DNA of 64,000 nucleotides, from assembly GCA_013398275.1 (NCBI GenBank), contig VZSE01002207.1, positions 648,889-712,888 of the forward strand, written 5' to 3'. A program made the translations under genes and the position numbers. This DNA comes from Promerops cafer. Lineage: Eukaryota; Chordata; Aves; Passeriformes; Nectariniidae. This document shows, one piece after another, positions 47,507 to 62,500 of the stretch (within the stretch, counting starts at the first letter, position 1; each line of letters opens with the position of its first letter). Under the pieces are notes generated by a model. It worked only from the letters and a program-made list of their open reading frames with translations. It was not told the DNA's origin and searched no databases.

Positions 47507-50500
47507 GTAAAAAAAATCAAATTGCACAATGGTCCAAGTGGATGTATCTCTAACTGTAGTGTTTTATTCCACATACAATAACAAGCCTGTGTGTAGTGGT
47601 GCTGTGTGACCAAGGAGGTTTTCATGTGGGAGAATTACTAACATTTGTGACCATGAGCCAGTTAATCAGAACTAATTATTCAGTAACAAGAGCAGGGAAA
47701 GTCACTTTGGGATTGAGACCTTTTCAATGAAGGAGAATTGATATTGTTTCTGGATTCAAGCATAATATGAGGCTTCACTGCTATGATAGTTAAGCCAATT
47801 TAATGAGTTTCTTACTTTAGTTTCCTGAGCTGCCCTGTTTTAAGACACAATAGTTTGCTAATAAAAGGCACAAAAAGGTAGAATGGCAAGAGAGGCAGCT
47901 CTGGGGGTGAGATCTTATGATAAACTAATCTGACTTACTAAAATGTCAGAAAATTAACCTGACACAGTCAAAGGACATTTCTTCTGGAGCACTCTGGCTC
48001 TTTGGAGGTGTCTGAGAAGAGAAAGGATATTGTTGAATTTCTAGCAAGATGCTGAACCCTTGGCATTCAGTCTGGGGCCTGTATCCTTTGCAGAGCTTTA
48101 CATGTGATTTAAGCAAGAAGAAGCCTGGAAATACACAGCATTGTTCCCTGGAGCTCTTTCTCCATGCTTGTGCCCAGTATATGCATTAGGGTAGTTCATG
48201 ATTTGCACCAATTCCTAATTAGTTTAACAGATTTTCTGCATTTCTGCTGGTTTGCTTGTGTGAACTTCTCTGAGGCACTTCCATATTTTTCAGGATGGGC
48301 AGGCGAAACTTGCAACAGTAAATATTTTTCTCGTGGCATCTTCTAGTATTGGTCAGGGAGCCAAAATTAATATTAAAAAAGAAACAAATCTTTTGGTGTC
48401 TATTTTTTTTTCTTTTCTGTTTTTAGAAGATGCTGCTTTTGGTTGCTAGAAAGAGTATTGGAGTAATTATTTCTCATCTGAAAACCTGACCAGCAGCTGC
48501 CTCTTCTGCTTCTTTCCTTTCTAAATATACTGAGCAGTGTTGCTGAATAAGTGCAGAGTTGACACAAGACCTGTTTAAAAAACAAACCCCAGTCTGAATC
48601 AGTTTGTTAAAATTAATAGAGACTGCCTGCATTTCTGGGTTCAATGAAAGAATTCAATGAAAGAATGCTTTGTGTCACTGGTGTTTAAATTTGATTTTCA
48701 ATATACTTCTGTAAACATAGATGTGTTCCTTGTGGTTTTCTGTGGAATCTGCTGCAGTGTGCTTGCTCTTGGGCTTCTGGCAAGCAGGGAGTGAAGGAGA
48801 GGAGTCACCAACATCTCTCTCAGTCCAGTTTTCTTTAAGAAGTTGTGCCTTCACATAACTGACTGGGCTGAAAGCCTCTCCTGACATTAAACCTGCACAG
48901 CAAAATTCTGAAATGTTTCAGATGTTTTCAGTTCTTAGCATGAGTTTTATGGCTATGGAGGATCTGGAAGTAATCCTTTTCCTTGACCAGTGACTGGGAT
49001 ATTTAGAAAAGTAAGAGCTGAAAATATGACTGAAATGGGACAGAATGAACAAAAACAGGAATGAGAAAGAGAGAGATGTTGAGAATAGAATGAAAAGAAC
49101 AGAGGGCATTCAAGAATGCATTCAGATGTACTGTGACTGGGGGGAGTAAAATCTGAGTCTGAAAGAAAAGTTAATGATGGGAAAGGGCAGAAAAAAACCC
49201 TCTAAAATGGGTATAGGAAGAAGTGAAGTCAGAACAACATTATGAAGTTATAGCTGTATCAGTTACTTATTAATAATTACTTATTGTAATGCTGATTTCC
49301 AACTTAACAGTAACATGTACAGTAGAGAATATTTTTCTATTTTATTTGTATGCCTTACACTGAAGGGATGTAGTGGCCTAAGCTTTCTTTTTCCCTATGA
49401 GACTTACTTAGGGAAGATGGGGATGTAGGGATTTCTGTATCTGTGGCAGAGCCATGTTCTTGAGTGATTGGTATTTTGGTGTTCCTCTGTTTTAAGGCCC
49501 ACCATACACAGAGTTTTTATGTTGTCTTAGAGTGGTACACAACCAGGGTGATGTAGTTTAAAACAATATTTTAGGAACAGAATTTTTCTCAATCATTTAA
49601 TGTAATGTATAATAATAATAATAATACTATTTTCTAAAAGATTGAAATTTAAAATTTAGATTTATTTATTTTTTTTAAATCTACAGTCTAGAAACATTTC
49701 TAAGTTGGACATAGTTAGATCAGCCTTGTATGCAAGTTGCTTTTTTTTTTGAGGTGTTTTAAACTCTTCAGAAGACAGTGTCTTTCAAACTGAAGTCTGT
49801 TTTCCTGTATTTTGTTCTAAATCAGATTATTGGAAGAATTTGTAAATCATATCCAAGAATTACAGGTAATGGATGAAAGGATTCAGAGGAAGGTGGAGAA
49901 ACTAGAACAACAGTGCCAGAAGGAAGCAAAGGAATTTGCCAAGAAAGTACAAGAGCTGCAGAAAAGCAACCAGGTAAATCCCGAGGGTAGAGTCAGTGGG
50001 AAGCTGTGCAAGTTTTCAAAGCATCCTGTGCTCCTTTCACTTTCCTTGGTACAGGGTGTTGCAGTTTGAGATAAGAATAAAGAGGGTTTGATGACATTTT
50101 CTCCTGTCAAAGGAGGCTTATCTGCATGTTCCATTAAGGAGTGTTAGCAATGCTGAAAGTGGGGAGTCTTCTCAATAATTTAAAGGAAGACACTAAACTT
50201 TATTTGGGTTGTGTGTAATTAATTAATTAGCGGTTCTGAGATGCAGCACCTGCATTCACTGGGCTTCTTCCTGAAGGAAATCTTGTGTTTCCTGAAGTAC
50301 ATGAAATGGAAATCACGAGTTTAGTGTCTGTGTTCTCCAGGTTGCCTTCCAGCATTTCCAAGAACTGGATGAGCACATCAGCTATGTAGCAACTAAGGTC
50401 TGTCACCTTGGCGACCAGCTGGAGGGGGTAAACACGCCACGGCAACGGGCTGTGGAGGCTCAGAAGCTGATGAAATACTTTAATGAGTTTCTGGATGGAG

Positions 50501-53500
50501 AGCTGAAGTCTGATGTTTTTACAAACTCTGAAAAGGTAAGAGCTGTCAGCGGGATGAAAGCAGTTCAAAGCAATAAGCGGGACTGCCCTAATTACAAGCT
50601 GCTACCATGACTTACCATGGTCAGACTTCAAACCACTGAGTGACTGACTTGTTAAAGTTTCATTGTTCTGAAATGTAAATTAACAACACTGGGCTGCAGA
50701 TTGCTGATAAAGCATTTGTATTCAGTGATGCTTAATGTGGCAATGTTGGCATTTTTCATTTTATGAAATTATCGGAGATTTGGGAAACGCTGGGAGGGCA
50801 ACTTTGGAGTGCAATACAATATCTGCCTCTTTCCTTTGAACCCCTTGCCTCAGATCCATCCTGTAAAGCAGAACGTTTCTGAATGCCACTTCTTTGTGCA
50901 ACTTTGCTCTGTTGGGTCAGTCCACTGGCCTTGGATACCTTTTTGTCACAGCATGCCTTTGGGCTTTGTATAGTCCTGTGGTTATGTCTCCACCCTTGGA
51001 ATTTAGAGGAACCAGGCAGGAAAACTTCAAAGAAATGTTCAAGCATTTTGTTTTTCTTGTGCTTCAAGAGTATGTTCATGAAGCAAATACAATCTGAGTG
51101 GTGTGACAAACAGAAATAAACTGAAGGAAAAGAATCCAGCTCTAAGCAAAAGGACACATTGGATTTCTCAGTGCAGTTTAAATATAGTTGTTGGTTTGGG
51201 TTTGTTGGGGGTTTTTTTGTGTGGCGTATCCTGAAGAATCTTCCTTCCCTCCTTAAATTCTGTGCAGTGGTATGGTTGTAGTCAGGGAAAAAATTATAAT
51301 ATGTGGAAACAGCAAACACTTGATTTGCACATGCAGCAAAAAAATGTGCTTGAAATGCAGCTCATGGAAGACCTGAGAACAGGTTAATAGTCACCCCTCC
51401 CCACTGAGCTGGAGGTATCTCTCAGGGAAATGAAAAGCTAATCATTTTATATAGTTGTATTCCCAAGGAGTCACTTGCACAGTGCCTTTTGATTCATGGT
51501 CTGTGGATATATGGTAATTACCAGTTGATAGCTTGCCCTAATTCAAGAGTGAGCAGAGAAAAACTTCCCTGATTTCCAAGGGAAACAGAAAGGTTTCAGC
51601 ATAAGGGAAGTTCTTCTATAGACAGCCTTTCCCAGAGCTGCATAAATTTTTTATTTTCTTTTTTCCTAAGGAGTAATAAAACATGCATTTTTCAAATATT
51701 TAATGGCAGAATGGTGAATAACAAAACGTAAGTTAGAGAATGATGTGTTGTCTGCTCAAGAGGCTCAAAGAATTCAACTTTCACTTTATTGGTAAATTAA
51801 AGTTTCATGATACATCCTGTTGGAGAACCAGAAAAAATTGGTAGATAGGGTGAACCTGGAAATTTGTAAAGGAATGAATCTCTGTACACCTCAAAGAATA
51901 ATAAGATACTCATCAAATCTGGAGGAAGACAAATGTAAAGGCCTTAAGTCTTGTGCCAGTCTGTAGGAGAAGGGTGTGGGAGCACAAACAAGAATTTCTG
52001 GATACAACTTATCTTACTGAGGCTAATTTCAATCAGATGGATTCTTGAACTTTTTGCCTCCTGGTTTAAACAATAACTTGAAGAAGTGTTTGTAAAAGAG
52101 CCTGCCCAGAAAGGAGCTGGTACATCTTAATGCATCTTTGTACTAAAAATACTTCTAAAGTATGAGATGGTAACAAATATTCTTAAACATGAAACCTTAG
52201 TGCTTTGTCAGTATCTTCTGATCTTCAAACTGATGGGGGTTTTAGATAATGTTATGGAGGATGTTATGATTTTTTGTGCTCTGCCAGCCCTCACAAGTGT
52301 GGACTTTTCTTTGAGACTTTGAGGGGATACTGTGAAAGGAGAGGCACAAAAAAGAATATAGTCCAGTTATGTTCTAATTGATACTTTTCTCAGTAGTGTC
52401 TCTTCTTAAAATCTGTTGGATTCCTTTCTTTCCCTGCACTCCATTTGTTGCTTCCCACTTTCTCCCAGCCATACTGAGCAATTTCTGACTTACCTCTGTG
52501 AAGGTTTTCCTTGCTGGCTTGTCCCTTTCTGTGCATTGTGTCTTCACCCCCTGAATCCTTATAATTTCCCTTGTGCTGCCAGCTAACCAATCTTTCTCCT
52601 GTGCTGAAGATTCTTAAAGTGAGCAAATCACTCCATTCAACACAATTAAACTATCATGATGATCAGCAGCTCACTTGTTTATCATGCAAAAACATTGTCC
52701 TGCTTAATATGTTTGCTATTTTTCTTATGTCCATTTCTCTGTTTATGTTCTGTACTTAATATTATTTCATTTTGCCTTTTCACTTGTGCACATTTTGTGT
52801 TAAAATTCTCCCTTGCCATTATTTCTCCATGATTTTTCAGTTTTGTTTTTCCAGCTACATTACAGCTTTTAAGTTGTATTTTACAAAATCAATATTTATT
52901 TTGGTTTTAATGGTTTACAGACGCCTGATTCAATTAAAAATTAAGGATGTCCGGGTTTAAGCAGCAACCATGGAGAATTGATTTGTCATGGCTTCTCTTG
53001 TGCATATAAAAAGTTCTGAATTCAATAAAATCTAAGTTAGTTAACAGCTATTGTGTGAAGAGGAAACAAAGAAAATGTGTTTGTGGGATTTCTTGGTTGT
53101 TTTTTTTTTGTTTGTTTTGATTTTGTCGCTTTGGTGAATAACTGCTAATATATAGACAATTCTATAGATCCCAGTTGTTAGGTATTAATGTTGCTGCAAG
53201 CTAATAGAAGTAACTGCTCTTTCATTGGATTTATTTGAGGAGTGTAGCAGCTTCTGCCTTAAGAGGCTATTGTAAGCTGACAGTGCAAAACATAAGCTGC
53301 TCTTAATAGTCAGAATGGATACACTTTGAGTGCCCCTGTTTTTGCTGAACAACCAGCCTGGTGTGATGCCTGTGCTCTCTATTCTTACCTGTGTGTCTGC
53401 TTCTATTCTTCAAAAGTTTTAATCCAGCCTGCTCTAAGTGGTGGCAGAATAGGATTTCATTGCTTCCTTCCCTCTCACTTCAGTTCCCTGGATCATCACT

Positions 53501-56500
53501 AACTGGAGGAGCAAGATAAACTGCATATTCTCCATGTTCTCCATCGTGGCATCTTATAAAGCTTTTAGTCATCAAATAATTCAGGTTGTGACAGACCTCT
53601 GAGACCCTTGAGCCCAACCATTCTCCCAGCACTGCCAAGGCCACCACTAATCCATATCCCCAGGTGCCACATCCTCATGGCTTTTGGATGCCTCCAGGGA
53701 TGGGGACTCCACCACTGCCTTGGGCAGCTGTGCCAGTGACAACCCTTTCCATGAAGGAGTTTTTCCTAACACGAATCTAAACCTCCCATGGCACAGCTTG
53801 AGGCTGTTTCCTCTTGTCCTGTCCCTTGTTTGCTGGGAGCAGAGCCTGAGCCCCTCTGGCTGCCCCCTCCTGTCAGGGAGTTTTGGAGAGTGAGAAGGTC
53901 CCTCCTGAGCCTCCTTTTCTCCAGGCTGAGCCCCCCCAGCTCCTTCAGCTGCTCCTCCTCAGATGTGCTCCAGCTGTGTCAGGTTTGGCTCAGTCAGCAC
54001 TGCTTAAATCCACTCATGTTCAGCTGCAACCAGCTGCCTTCCCACACTTTGAAATTTGTGTTTTCCATCATTTTATTCAGCCTAACGAAGCAGTCACTAA
54101 ACACTGCTTAGATGCACTTCCTGTGCTGACTGGTGGTGGAAGAATAATTGATAAAAGGTTTTGCTGCCCAGAACAGAGCACAGATTTATATACTGTGTTA
54201 CCTATTTATTAACTTTTGTATTCATGCAGCTGTTTTTATTTTGTAGCTGTGTAATTACCTGACTTCCATCTTGATTTTTGCTTTGGACCTCAGAGTTCAT
54301 AATTTCTAATACATCTTACATTTCTCCTTCTTTGGGAGAATGCTCTGCTTTGATCCCCTTTTTCCCCTTTCTCCCCTCTCCATGCCAAGCACAGTCATGG
54401 CTTTTTTTTGCTATGAGCTCCAGACAGCTCACACACCTCCACAGACATCCCCAATGGGAACATGTAATGTGACTTTTCCTCATATTTTGACCTATATTAC
54501 TTTATGTTAAAGAAAAATACCTTAAGCATCTTAAAAGTACATATGGGAACTTCAAGGGGTTGATCTCTTCCACGGGTATGTCAACTCAACCAGCTTTTGA
54601 GATAGGAACTTTGTGTTTGAAAATTGGGCAGTGCAGGGGGAGGAAAGGAACAGCCCAAAGTCAGACCTTCTTTAATAAATCTGTCATGTTTTCCTCTCAC
54701 CAGATTAAAGAGGCAGCTGATATTATTCAGAAACTGCATTTGATTGCACAGGAACTGCCTTTTGACAGGTAAAAATCTATCTGAACATCTTTTAAAGAAA
54801 GTAAATCTTTGCACAGCTATGATTTTTCTGATGCTTCCCTTGTTTCCCCTCTTGGTGCTGTGCTTAGCGATTCATGGAGCTTTTGAGCTGGATTGTGTGC
54901 TTATTTCTCTCTGCTCTATTCTCAAATTTGTGTTCACGCACTCATGTTGTAGGATCATCTTTACATACACATCCTAAACTGCTTAACAGACTTTTAATGG
55001 GATAATTTTGCTTTGCTGACTTAATGCTAGATTTGAATTAGATGCTTGTAGGTTTTTAGGGATATAAAGCGGGGAACTTTTCTGTCGTCTTTGTGCTGCA
55101 TGTTTTCATTTTTAAGCAGAGTGCCTGCTGTTCATGATCCAGGATGCCTGTGATTCCTCATGTGATGTGGATTTGAATTTAATCGTGGTATATTTTTTTT
55201 GTTGTTAACAGGTTTTCTGAAGTAAAATCAAAGATAGCAAGTAAGTTATCTATCCAGTTCAATCCATATTGCTGTATTTGAATTGTTAAAGATGATTAAA
55301 GAAGTAAGCAATTCTGTCAGTATTACAGTTTTTGCCTGAATTACGTAGCCTGATGGGTTTTTGTTGTTATCTCCTTTCCTCCCCAGGTAAGTACCACGAT
55401 TTAGAGTGCCAGTTAATTCAAGAGTTTACCAGTGCTCAGCGCAGAGGAGAAATCTCCAGAATGAGAGAAGTAGCAGCAGTTTTGCTTCACTTTAAGGTAA
55501 AAACTGAGGGGCTTAATTTAAATACGTGATTAAAACCGACCCACGGTACAATAAGTGCCTCTTTTGGGTGAATGTATTTGCGTGGGCACAGCCCTCATCT
55601 CAGATAATGTGTAACTTCTGGACTGAGGTGTTCAATCTGAAATCAAGTGCAGGGAGATGAGGGGGATTGGGGGCAGCATCAGTGGAGAACTTTCTAAGAT
55701 AATCTCTTCTTGCATGGGTGTGACCTGACTGTCATGCTTGAGAAAGACTGTTGAAACTTGAGGTATAGATCCATGTAGAGTGGTGATAAGTGGAATTATG
55801 TTAGATATGTAACAGAATTGGGTTTGGAAAAGTCTGTGCTTTGAATGAATTCTGTTTGTTTGGTTTTTTTTAAGTAACTTTTCCACAAGCATTGTATTTC
55901 CTTGATTTTGTTTTGTACTGAAAGCATGAACAACCTGCTCTGACACGGAGTTGTTTTGCTCCTTCCACAGGGCTATTCCCACTGTGTTGATGTGTACATA
56001 AAACAGTGTCAAGAGGTAATGCAGTTTCTTTTACATAATTTCTTTATTTACATTACATTATTGATTTATTTAGTCCTATAGGTTGTTGTAAATATATTCT
56101 GAAATGTGCTTCTTGATTCCTAGGGTGCATTCCTGAGGAATGATGTCTTTGAAGATGCAGCCATTCTCTGCCAGAGAGTGAATAAGCAAGTTGGAGAAAT
56201 CTTTAGCAATCCAGAGACTGTGCTAGCCAAACTAATTCAAAATATCTTTGAAGTTAAACTTCAGGTATTTCAAATTTTAACATGTTGAAGTTCATTAAGG
56301 AACCCCTTAATAAAAAAATATTTTATCTAGTAATAGCAATTAATGAGAATTAACAGTATTTGTAGTCTTTGTATAAGGGTGTAGAATCAACTCATTGCAC
56401 TATAACAATTCAGACAGATAATCAAGCCCATATCAAATAAATCTTGTGCTCTGCATACAGGGTGACTGCAAATACTCAAACTCAATATGTAAAATTATTA

Positions 56501-59500
56501 GGGAATTGCAGTGTTCATTGGGTAATTCATGAGATGTCATACACTTGATATCTTCTCTATGCCCCCTACCAAGAACATGTCAGGAAAAGAACTTCCACAT
56601 TTCCTATCTTTAATTTGCTCATTCTTGGATTTGGGTGTCGTGTGTGAGGTTAGCATTGAATAAGTGAAAGTAATTTATGTTGTGAATACTGTCTTGCAGC
56701 TAATGCAATATTTATGAAAATCTAGAATAATTGAAAACACTAAGTTTTTCATCCTGCAAATACACTTACTTAAGTTCTTAAAGTCAACAGCATGACTTTG
56801 CTTGCAAAAAGCAATTTCCCTGTGGATTTTGTTCTCAGAGTGTAGAGACTGAGCTTGTGTTTCAACCCCAATTTTGTGTGTCAGTTTTGAATTAGTATTT
56901 TATGGTAAATAATATTTTTGTCCAAATAGTCAATGATAAGAAGGCTCTAGGCTTGTATCTGCTTTGTGTATGTATTATGATAAGCAAATATGTAACCATC
57001 TCCTTTGCCTTGTCAGCTGCAGAAATGCCCTGAGGCCTCTGGTGCTTTTGATTCTTAAAGTGAGGGGATTTTGTGTTAGTTGGTCAGACATATTTTCAAA
57101 GCCATCTGTCTTTTGTCTTTGCTTCACACATTACTGTTTTGTATTATTGAATCACTTTCTTGTACAAGTGCATTTAACCCTTTCTGTGGATAATGCAGGA
57201 AGTGTAAATTAGAATTTAAACACAAAGAAGAGATTAATTTCCTTTAAGTAAGATGTACATTTTGCAGGAAATTCCATATAATCTAGGAAGTAGTGAGTAT
57301 GACCTGTGGTTGTCAGTTGATCTTCTAACAGATGTACCAAATTTTTCAGAGTTATGTGAAGGACCAGTTGGAAGAACACAGGAAATCAGATGCAGAACAG
57401 TATCTTAAGAATCTCTACGATCTATATACAAGGTATTTATATATCAATGATGAAACTATTGGATTGAAGCTATTGGAAAATAAACAGATTTCTTGTCAAG
57501 AAAAGGAAGCCAAAAGTGTAAACTTCTCATAAAAGCTGAAAAATTTTTATGTCTATTAACCTTTACAGTGATGGGTTTCCTAAGGAAAATTTAAAATGGC
57601 CATTATTATTTTCAATGGGTATTATTGTGATCTTCGAGAGTAATTTTAAAACTGTGCAAAAGCCAGTCCTTCCCATCTCACTGGCAACTTGATTGCAGTG
57701 GTGCTGTGTGTAATTAAACATGAATTATGTGGAATTCTTTACTTAAATGTGAAACTGCTACAAGTCTTAATCACCATCAGGGTTCTGTTGTGCTGTGTAC
57801 TTTACAAACGTGTAATGCTGTAATTCATCCACATTCAACCTTTTCCTCCCCTTCCCTTCTTTGTTTCTTTTGCATAAAGAACCACTAATCTGTCAAGCAA
57901 ATTGATGGAATTTAACTTGGGTACTGATAAGCAGACTTTCTTGTCTAAGCTTATCAAGGCCATTTTCATTTCCTACTTGGAGAATTACATTGAGGTGGAA
58001 ATTGGCTATTTGAAAAGTAGGAGTGCTATGATTCTGCAGCGCTATTATGATTCCAAAAACCACCAGAAGAGGTCCATTGGCACTGGAGGGTAAGTTCCTC
58101 TTGGGAAGTTTTGTAATTTTGAAGTGGAAGGGAGGTGGTGAGGGGAGAAAGGCTGTATTTGCCATGTCAGATGCACAGTGATGAAGTGCCAAAGACCTAC
58201 AGCTTTTTATAATTTGCTTTCACTTTATGTTCTGCTCAAAAGTGTGTTGCTCTCAGTACATGTGAAGTGTACTCAGTGCATGGTATTTGTACATACTGGA
58301 AATGAAAAATACCAGTTAAACCTATGTTTCAACTTAGGATCCAGATCCACAAAAGGACTGAAGCAAAACTAAGGTACCTAAAGCATGTATATGTGTGTAT
58401 CTAAAAGCATACATTTTTTTTCACCTGCCCAGGTCTTGTGGTCCCCTCCCAAGACCTAGGAAGGGGAAAAGACCATAGCAATGTCAGTGAGAAAGCTCTT
58501 AGTGAGCCCAGAAGATGCAATGGACTTAGAGAAAGGTAAAACAAGACTTCATTATCCTCAGGGTAGAAAAACTAATGAAGGAGTAGTGAGAAGTGGGATA
58601 GGAAGTATTAAAACTTGTATGAAGAAGAGGTGCTAAGGCTACTGCACCTTTCAAAGAGCTGCTGGGTTCAATGTGTCAGGAATGAGGAATGATATGGAAA
58701 AAGCAGCAGTGAAGTAATTTAAAAAAAGCAAAGATGAAAATTTAATTTTCTTGGGGAAAATTAAATTTATTGCAGCGCGTAACTGTATGGGTTGTTTTCT
58801 GCATGGAAATGTGTCGAAGCATGCTTGACTAAATAAAGAACTGCTGAGATAATGGATGAGGATGAGAGGATTTGTGGGTGTGGCTGAGATAGCTCTCGTT
58901 AGTGTTTGGAAAGTGCAGTGTGACAGAGTGGATGGAGGCTCAGTTTGTCCACAGAGCAGAAATGCTGTAGGATTCCAGTGTCTCACTCATCCCACGAGGG
59001 GAATAGCTGCTCCCACGTGTGAATTCCAGAACACAGCTGACCATGGAATCAGAGGTGGTAGTTTTGCATTTACTGGAAATTTTTGTTTTTAAAGCTTGCA
59101 AGACTTGTCTTAATGCTTGCACATCCTAAACTGTGTCTTGGGTCCTGTTTTTTGAGTTTGCAACTAAAAGATCCTAAATTGTTGTTGAGTTTGAGTACCA
59201 AAATTTCCACCTGGTGAAATCTTCTTGGGGTCTGTCTTTGTTGCAGTATTCAAGACCTCAAAGAGAGACTAAGGCAACGAACAAACTTACCCCTGGGGCC
59301 AAGCATTGACACACATGGGGAAACTTTCCTGTCACAAGACGTGGTGGTTAACCTTTTGCAAGAAACCAAGCAAGCTTTTGAAAGATGTCACAGGGTAAGT
59401 TTGCTTCCTGTCACCTCCCTTAGTGGTATAATTTTGTGTGTGAGATTAAGTCTTGAGCTTGAGTTTTTGGTTGAGGTGTGATAGGAAGAGGAAGGGACAT

Positions 59501-62500
59501 TGTCAGATGGTCTCTTGTGTTTTTCATGGAAATGAAGCCACAGTGGAGGCTGAGGGTTTGTTTTTCCATGAGGATCTAGTTGTGATTTGTGAGTATTAAT
59601 GCTGGCTGTCTTTGGAAGAAGTGGGGATGGTTAAACCTACTGGCTGCATTGCTTTTCTTACTGAATTAGACCCTGCAAAACCTCTAGTGTGGTTTTCTTT
59701 TCCTGCTTTAAAAATATGCTGAATAGTTCAACAGTTGTTTTCCTGCCTCAGGTGTAATTTCTCCTTACATTAGTGAATGATCACCAATAAAATGCTGAGA
59801 GGAATAGTCTTAAACATTATTTACCTTGATAGCCCTCTACAGTTCTTTAAATGCTTCAGTCTAACATGAAAAAGGTATTTTACTTCTGATTAAATTGCTG
59901 GTTTTACTGCCTGTCAGTCATATTTGTCTGGTACTTGGGGTAAATGAAAACCCTTGAAATTTAATTGCAGACTTAAATGTGATTTTTTTTTTTTTTATTA
60001 GCTAAACACAATGATTGCTAGGAAATTTTAATTCCTTTAACATTCTCAATGAGCTTAGGGCAGAAAAACTTCAGATATTTAGATGTTTTAATATTTTATA
60101 AACTTAGTGGGGCCAAAGACAGAACAGGGTACAAACACAGGACTGTTACCTGCACACCCTTGGGATCACCACCTTCCTCAGGGGGAGAATCAGTGACTGG
60201 AAGGCAAGCAGGTAGATCATTATTTTTCTCAATATCATAGTTGCTAGAAGCAGTTGTTAAATTCATTATATAAACTGTTTTTTTCCACATGTGCACCACC
60301 TTTTGTTTCTGCCTTTCTGTTTGGATCAGATTTAATATAAATTATTTTAGAAGAATTCTATTTGAGTGGAAACCCCAATGGATCTTGGCACGTAAGGAGA
60401 TTTCCAGAATTAAGGTTTTAGTATTTAGGGGTTTGTGGTCAAAGCAACTCACTGTGGAAAAGATAAGTTAGTCCCTGGCTAACTAATTGTGGTATTTATG
60501 TCACATAGCAGATGTGTGCAGGGTTCTGCCAGCTGTGACTGCTTTAGGAAAAATAAATTGGTAATTTGGATGTAGCCATATATTCACAGTTTGGGAGACT
60601 CTGTTGTAGGGTTTTTGAGTTTTTTGGGGGAAATACAGCAGAAATATTTGTGAGTGTTGTGTAAATTACCTGGAGTTGCAGTAGTAATCTTTCTTCCTCA
60701 AAGCTTTATAAAAGTCTTCACCTAATTCCTTAGGAACCAAAGCTGTTTTTCCTAGGTACAAAAGCCCTGTCACGTTTTTCTTTAGAAAAGGGATTTACTG
60801 ACAGGTTGCTGTCTGAAATCCCACGTTGCTTACAGCTCACCAAAGTGCAGATGCTGAGTGTAAATGTGGGCATTGCTGCACTTAATAAAAGTGTTCATGC
60901 TCCATTGACTCCAGCTGAACTGTGCTAAATGTGGCCCAGCTTCAGCTGCATTATTTTTGCTCCAGTGCTAAAAGAACACAAACTGGAGGTCCAGCTAACC
61001 CAGTGTCCTGCTCTAACTGTGGCCAGTGCCAGGAGAGTATTAAAAGAATAAAAATACAGGGTATGCATAGAGTAATCTCTTCTGTATGCATTTTCCCAGC
61101 ATCCAGTGGCTTGCAGGTTAGGTAGTTCCTGAGACTGCATCTGGAAAACTGTTGTAAGGACTATTAATTAATATCTTCTTCTATTATAACTCTTTATTAT
61201 TATCATTAGAAACTGTCAATGCTTTTCCTTATTGTAGCATCCTGTGGCAGCTTCATTATACTTGTAAATGCTGAAGGGTTTATTGATATTATAGGCTGTT
61301 CCTGAATAATTCTCTGTATGGATACTTTTCATTTCTAGTAAAATTCCAATTATTCTGGAATACTTGTTATATTTTAAGCTTATCTCCTATGCAATATCCA
61401 ATAAACTTTCAAATCAGGTAGAACTGACCTTTAGGATATTTTTTTTCTTTTTCTTTAAAGCTCTCTGATCCCTCTGACTTACCCAAGAATGCTTTCAGAA
61501 TTTTTTCTATGCTTGTAGAGTTCTTATGTACTGAACACATCGATTATGCATTAGAAACAGGCCTTGCTGGTGAGTACAATATTTCCTGAGCATTTCATCT
61601 CCTTGGCCTTTCTGTGCAGATGATCTTTGCTGTGTCTTATTGATTGGCCTTGTTCAGGCTGTGTTGGTTAAATTAAATCTGTTTTGTGTTTTTGGGGGTT
61701 GACATTTAATGGCTTCTAAAGTGTAACTTTCATTTGGGGAATTGATGCACAGATGGAAACGTGCTTCTGTCTTTAGAAACATTTTTATCACAGAAATTGG
61801 GACATCAGCATTCCCTACCTCTGTATTCTCTGTCATAACAGGAGAATATTTTTGTATTGAATCTTAATGTTTATAGGAATTCCGTGCTTGTTTGTATATT
61901 TGTGAGCTTAGGGTGACAGCAAATAAGAAAACTGCTCGTTTAAACAAGTTAAAATCTTGACAGTGAGAACCTGTCTTGTAAGACAGCATCAGACTCACAT
62001 TCTGAAGGAGTTTTTAAATTGACTGCTCTGTTTTGCTTTCAGAAATGTTACCAGTAAGGTATTTCTGTGCTTATGCTTATTACCAACATAGCTACGAGAA
62101 GAATTCTATATATGGCACCGTGGTAAATTTTTGAAACGCTAAGCCCATGATTTAAACATGCATGGAAAAAATCTGCATATTAAAAAAGTCATCATGCTAA
62201 TTATAAGAACTGCATATTGTTACAATTCTAATGAAACCTCCTTTGCTTTAGGCATTCCCTCTTCTGATTCAAAGAATGCAAACCTTTACTTCTTGGATGT
62301 TGTCCACCAGGCCAATACTATTTTCCATTTATTTGACAAGCAGTTCAATGATCATCTGATGCCATTGATCAGGTACCTTTCTTTTGATTACCATTTCCTC
62401 TGGTCTTTTTTTTTTTTTTTTGGTGAAGAAAGCAATTTTTTTCATTTCTCATCTCTGTTAAGAGGAGTTTATGCTTGGAGTAGTTTAACTTGATATTGTG

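Noticed and set aside
47004..47510. 168-codon ORF ending in EXOC5 exon 2
   Set aside because: Only the part from 47415 is exon. The upstream part is intron read in frame and does not resemble the family, and a clear acceptor precedes 47415.
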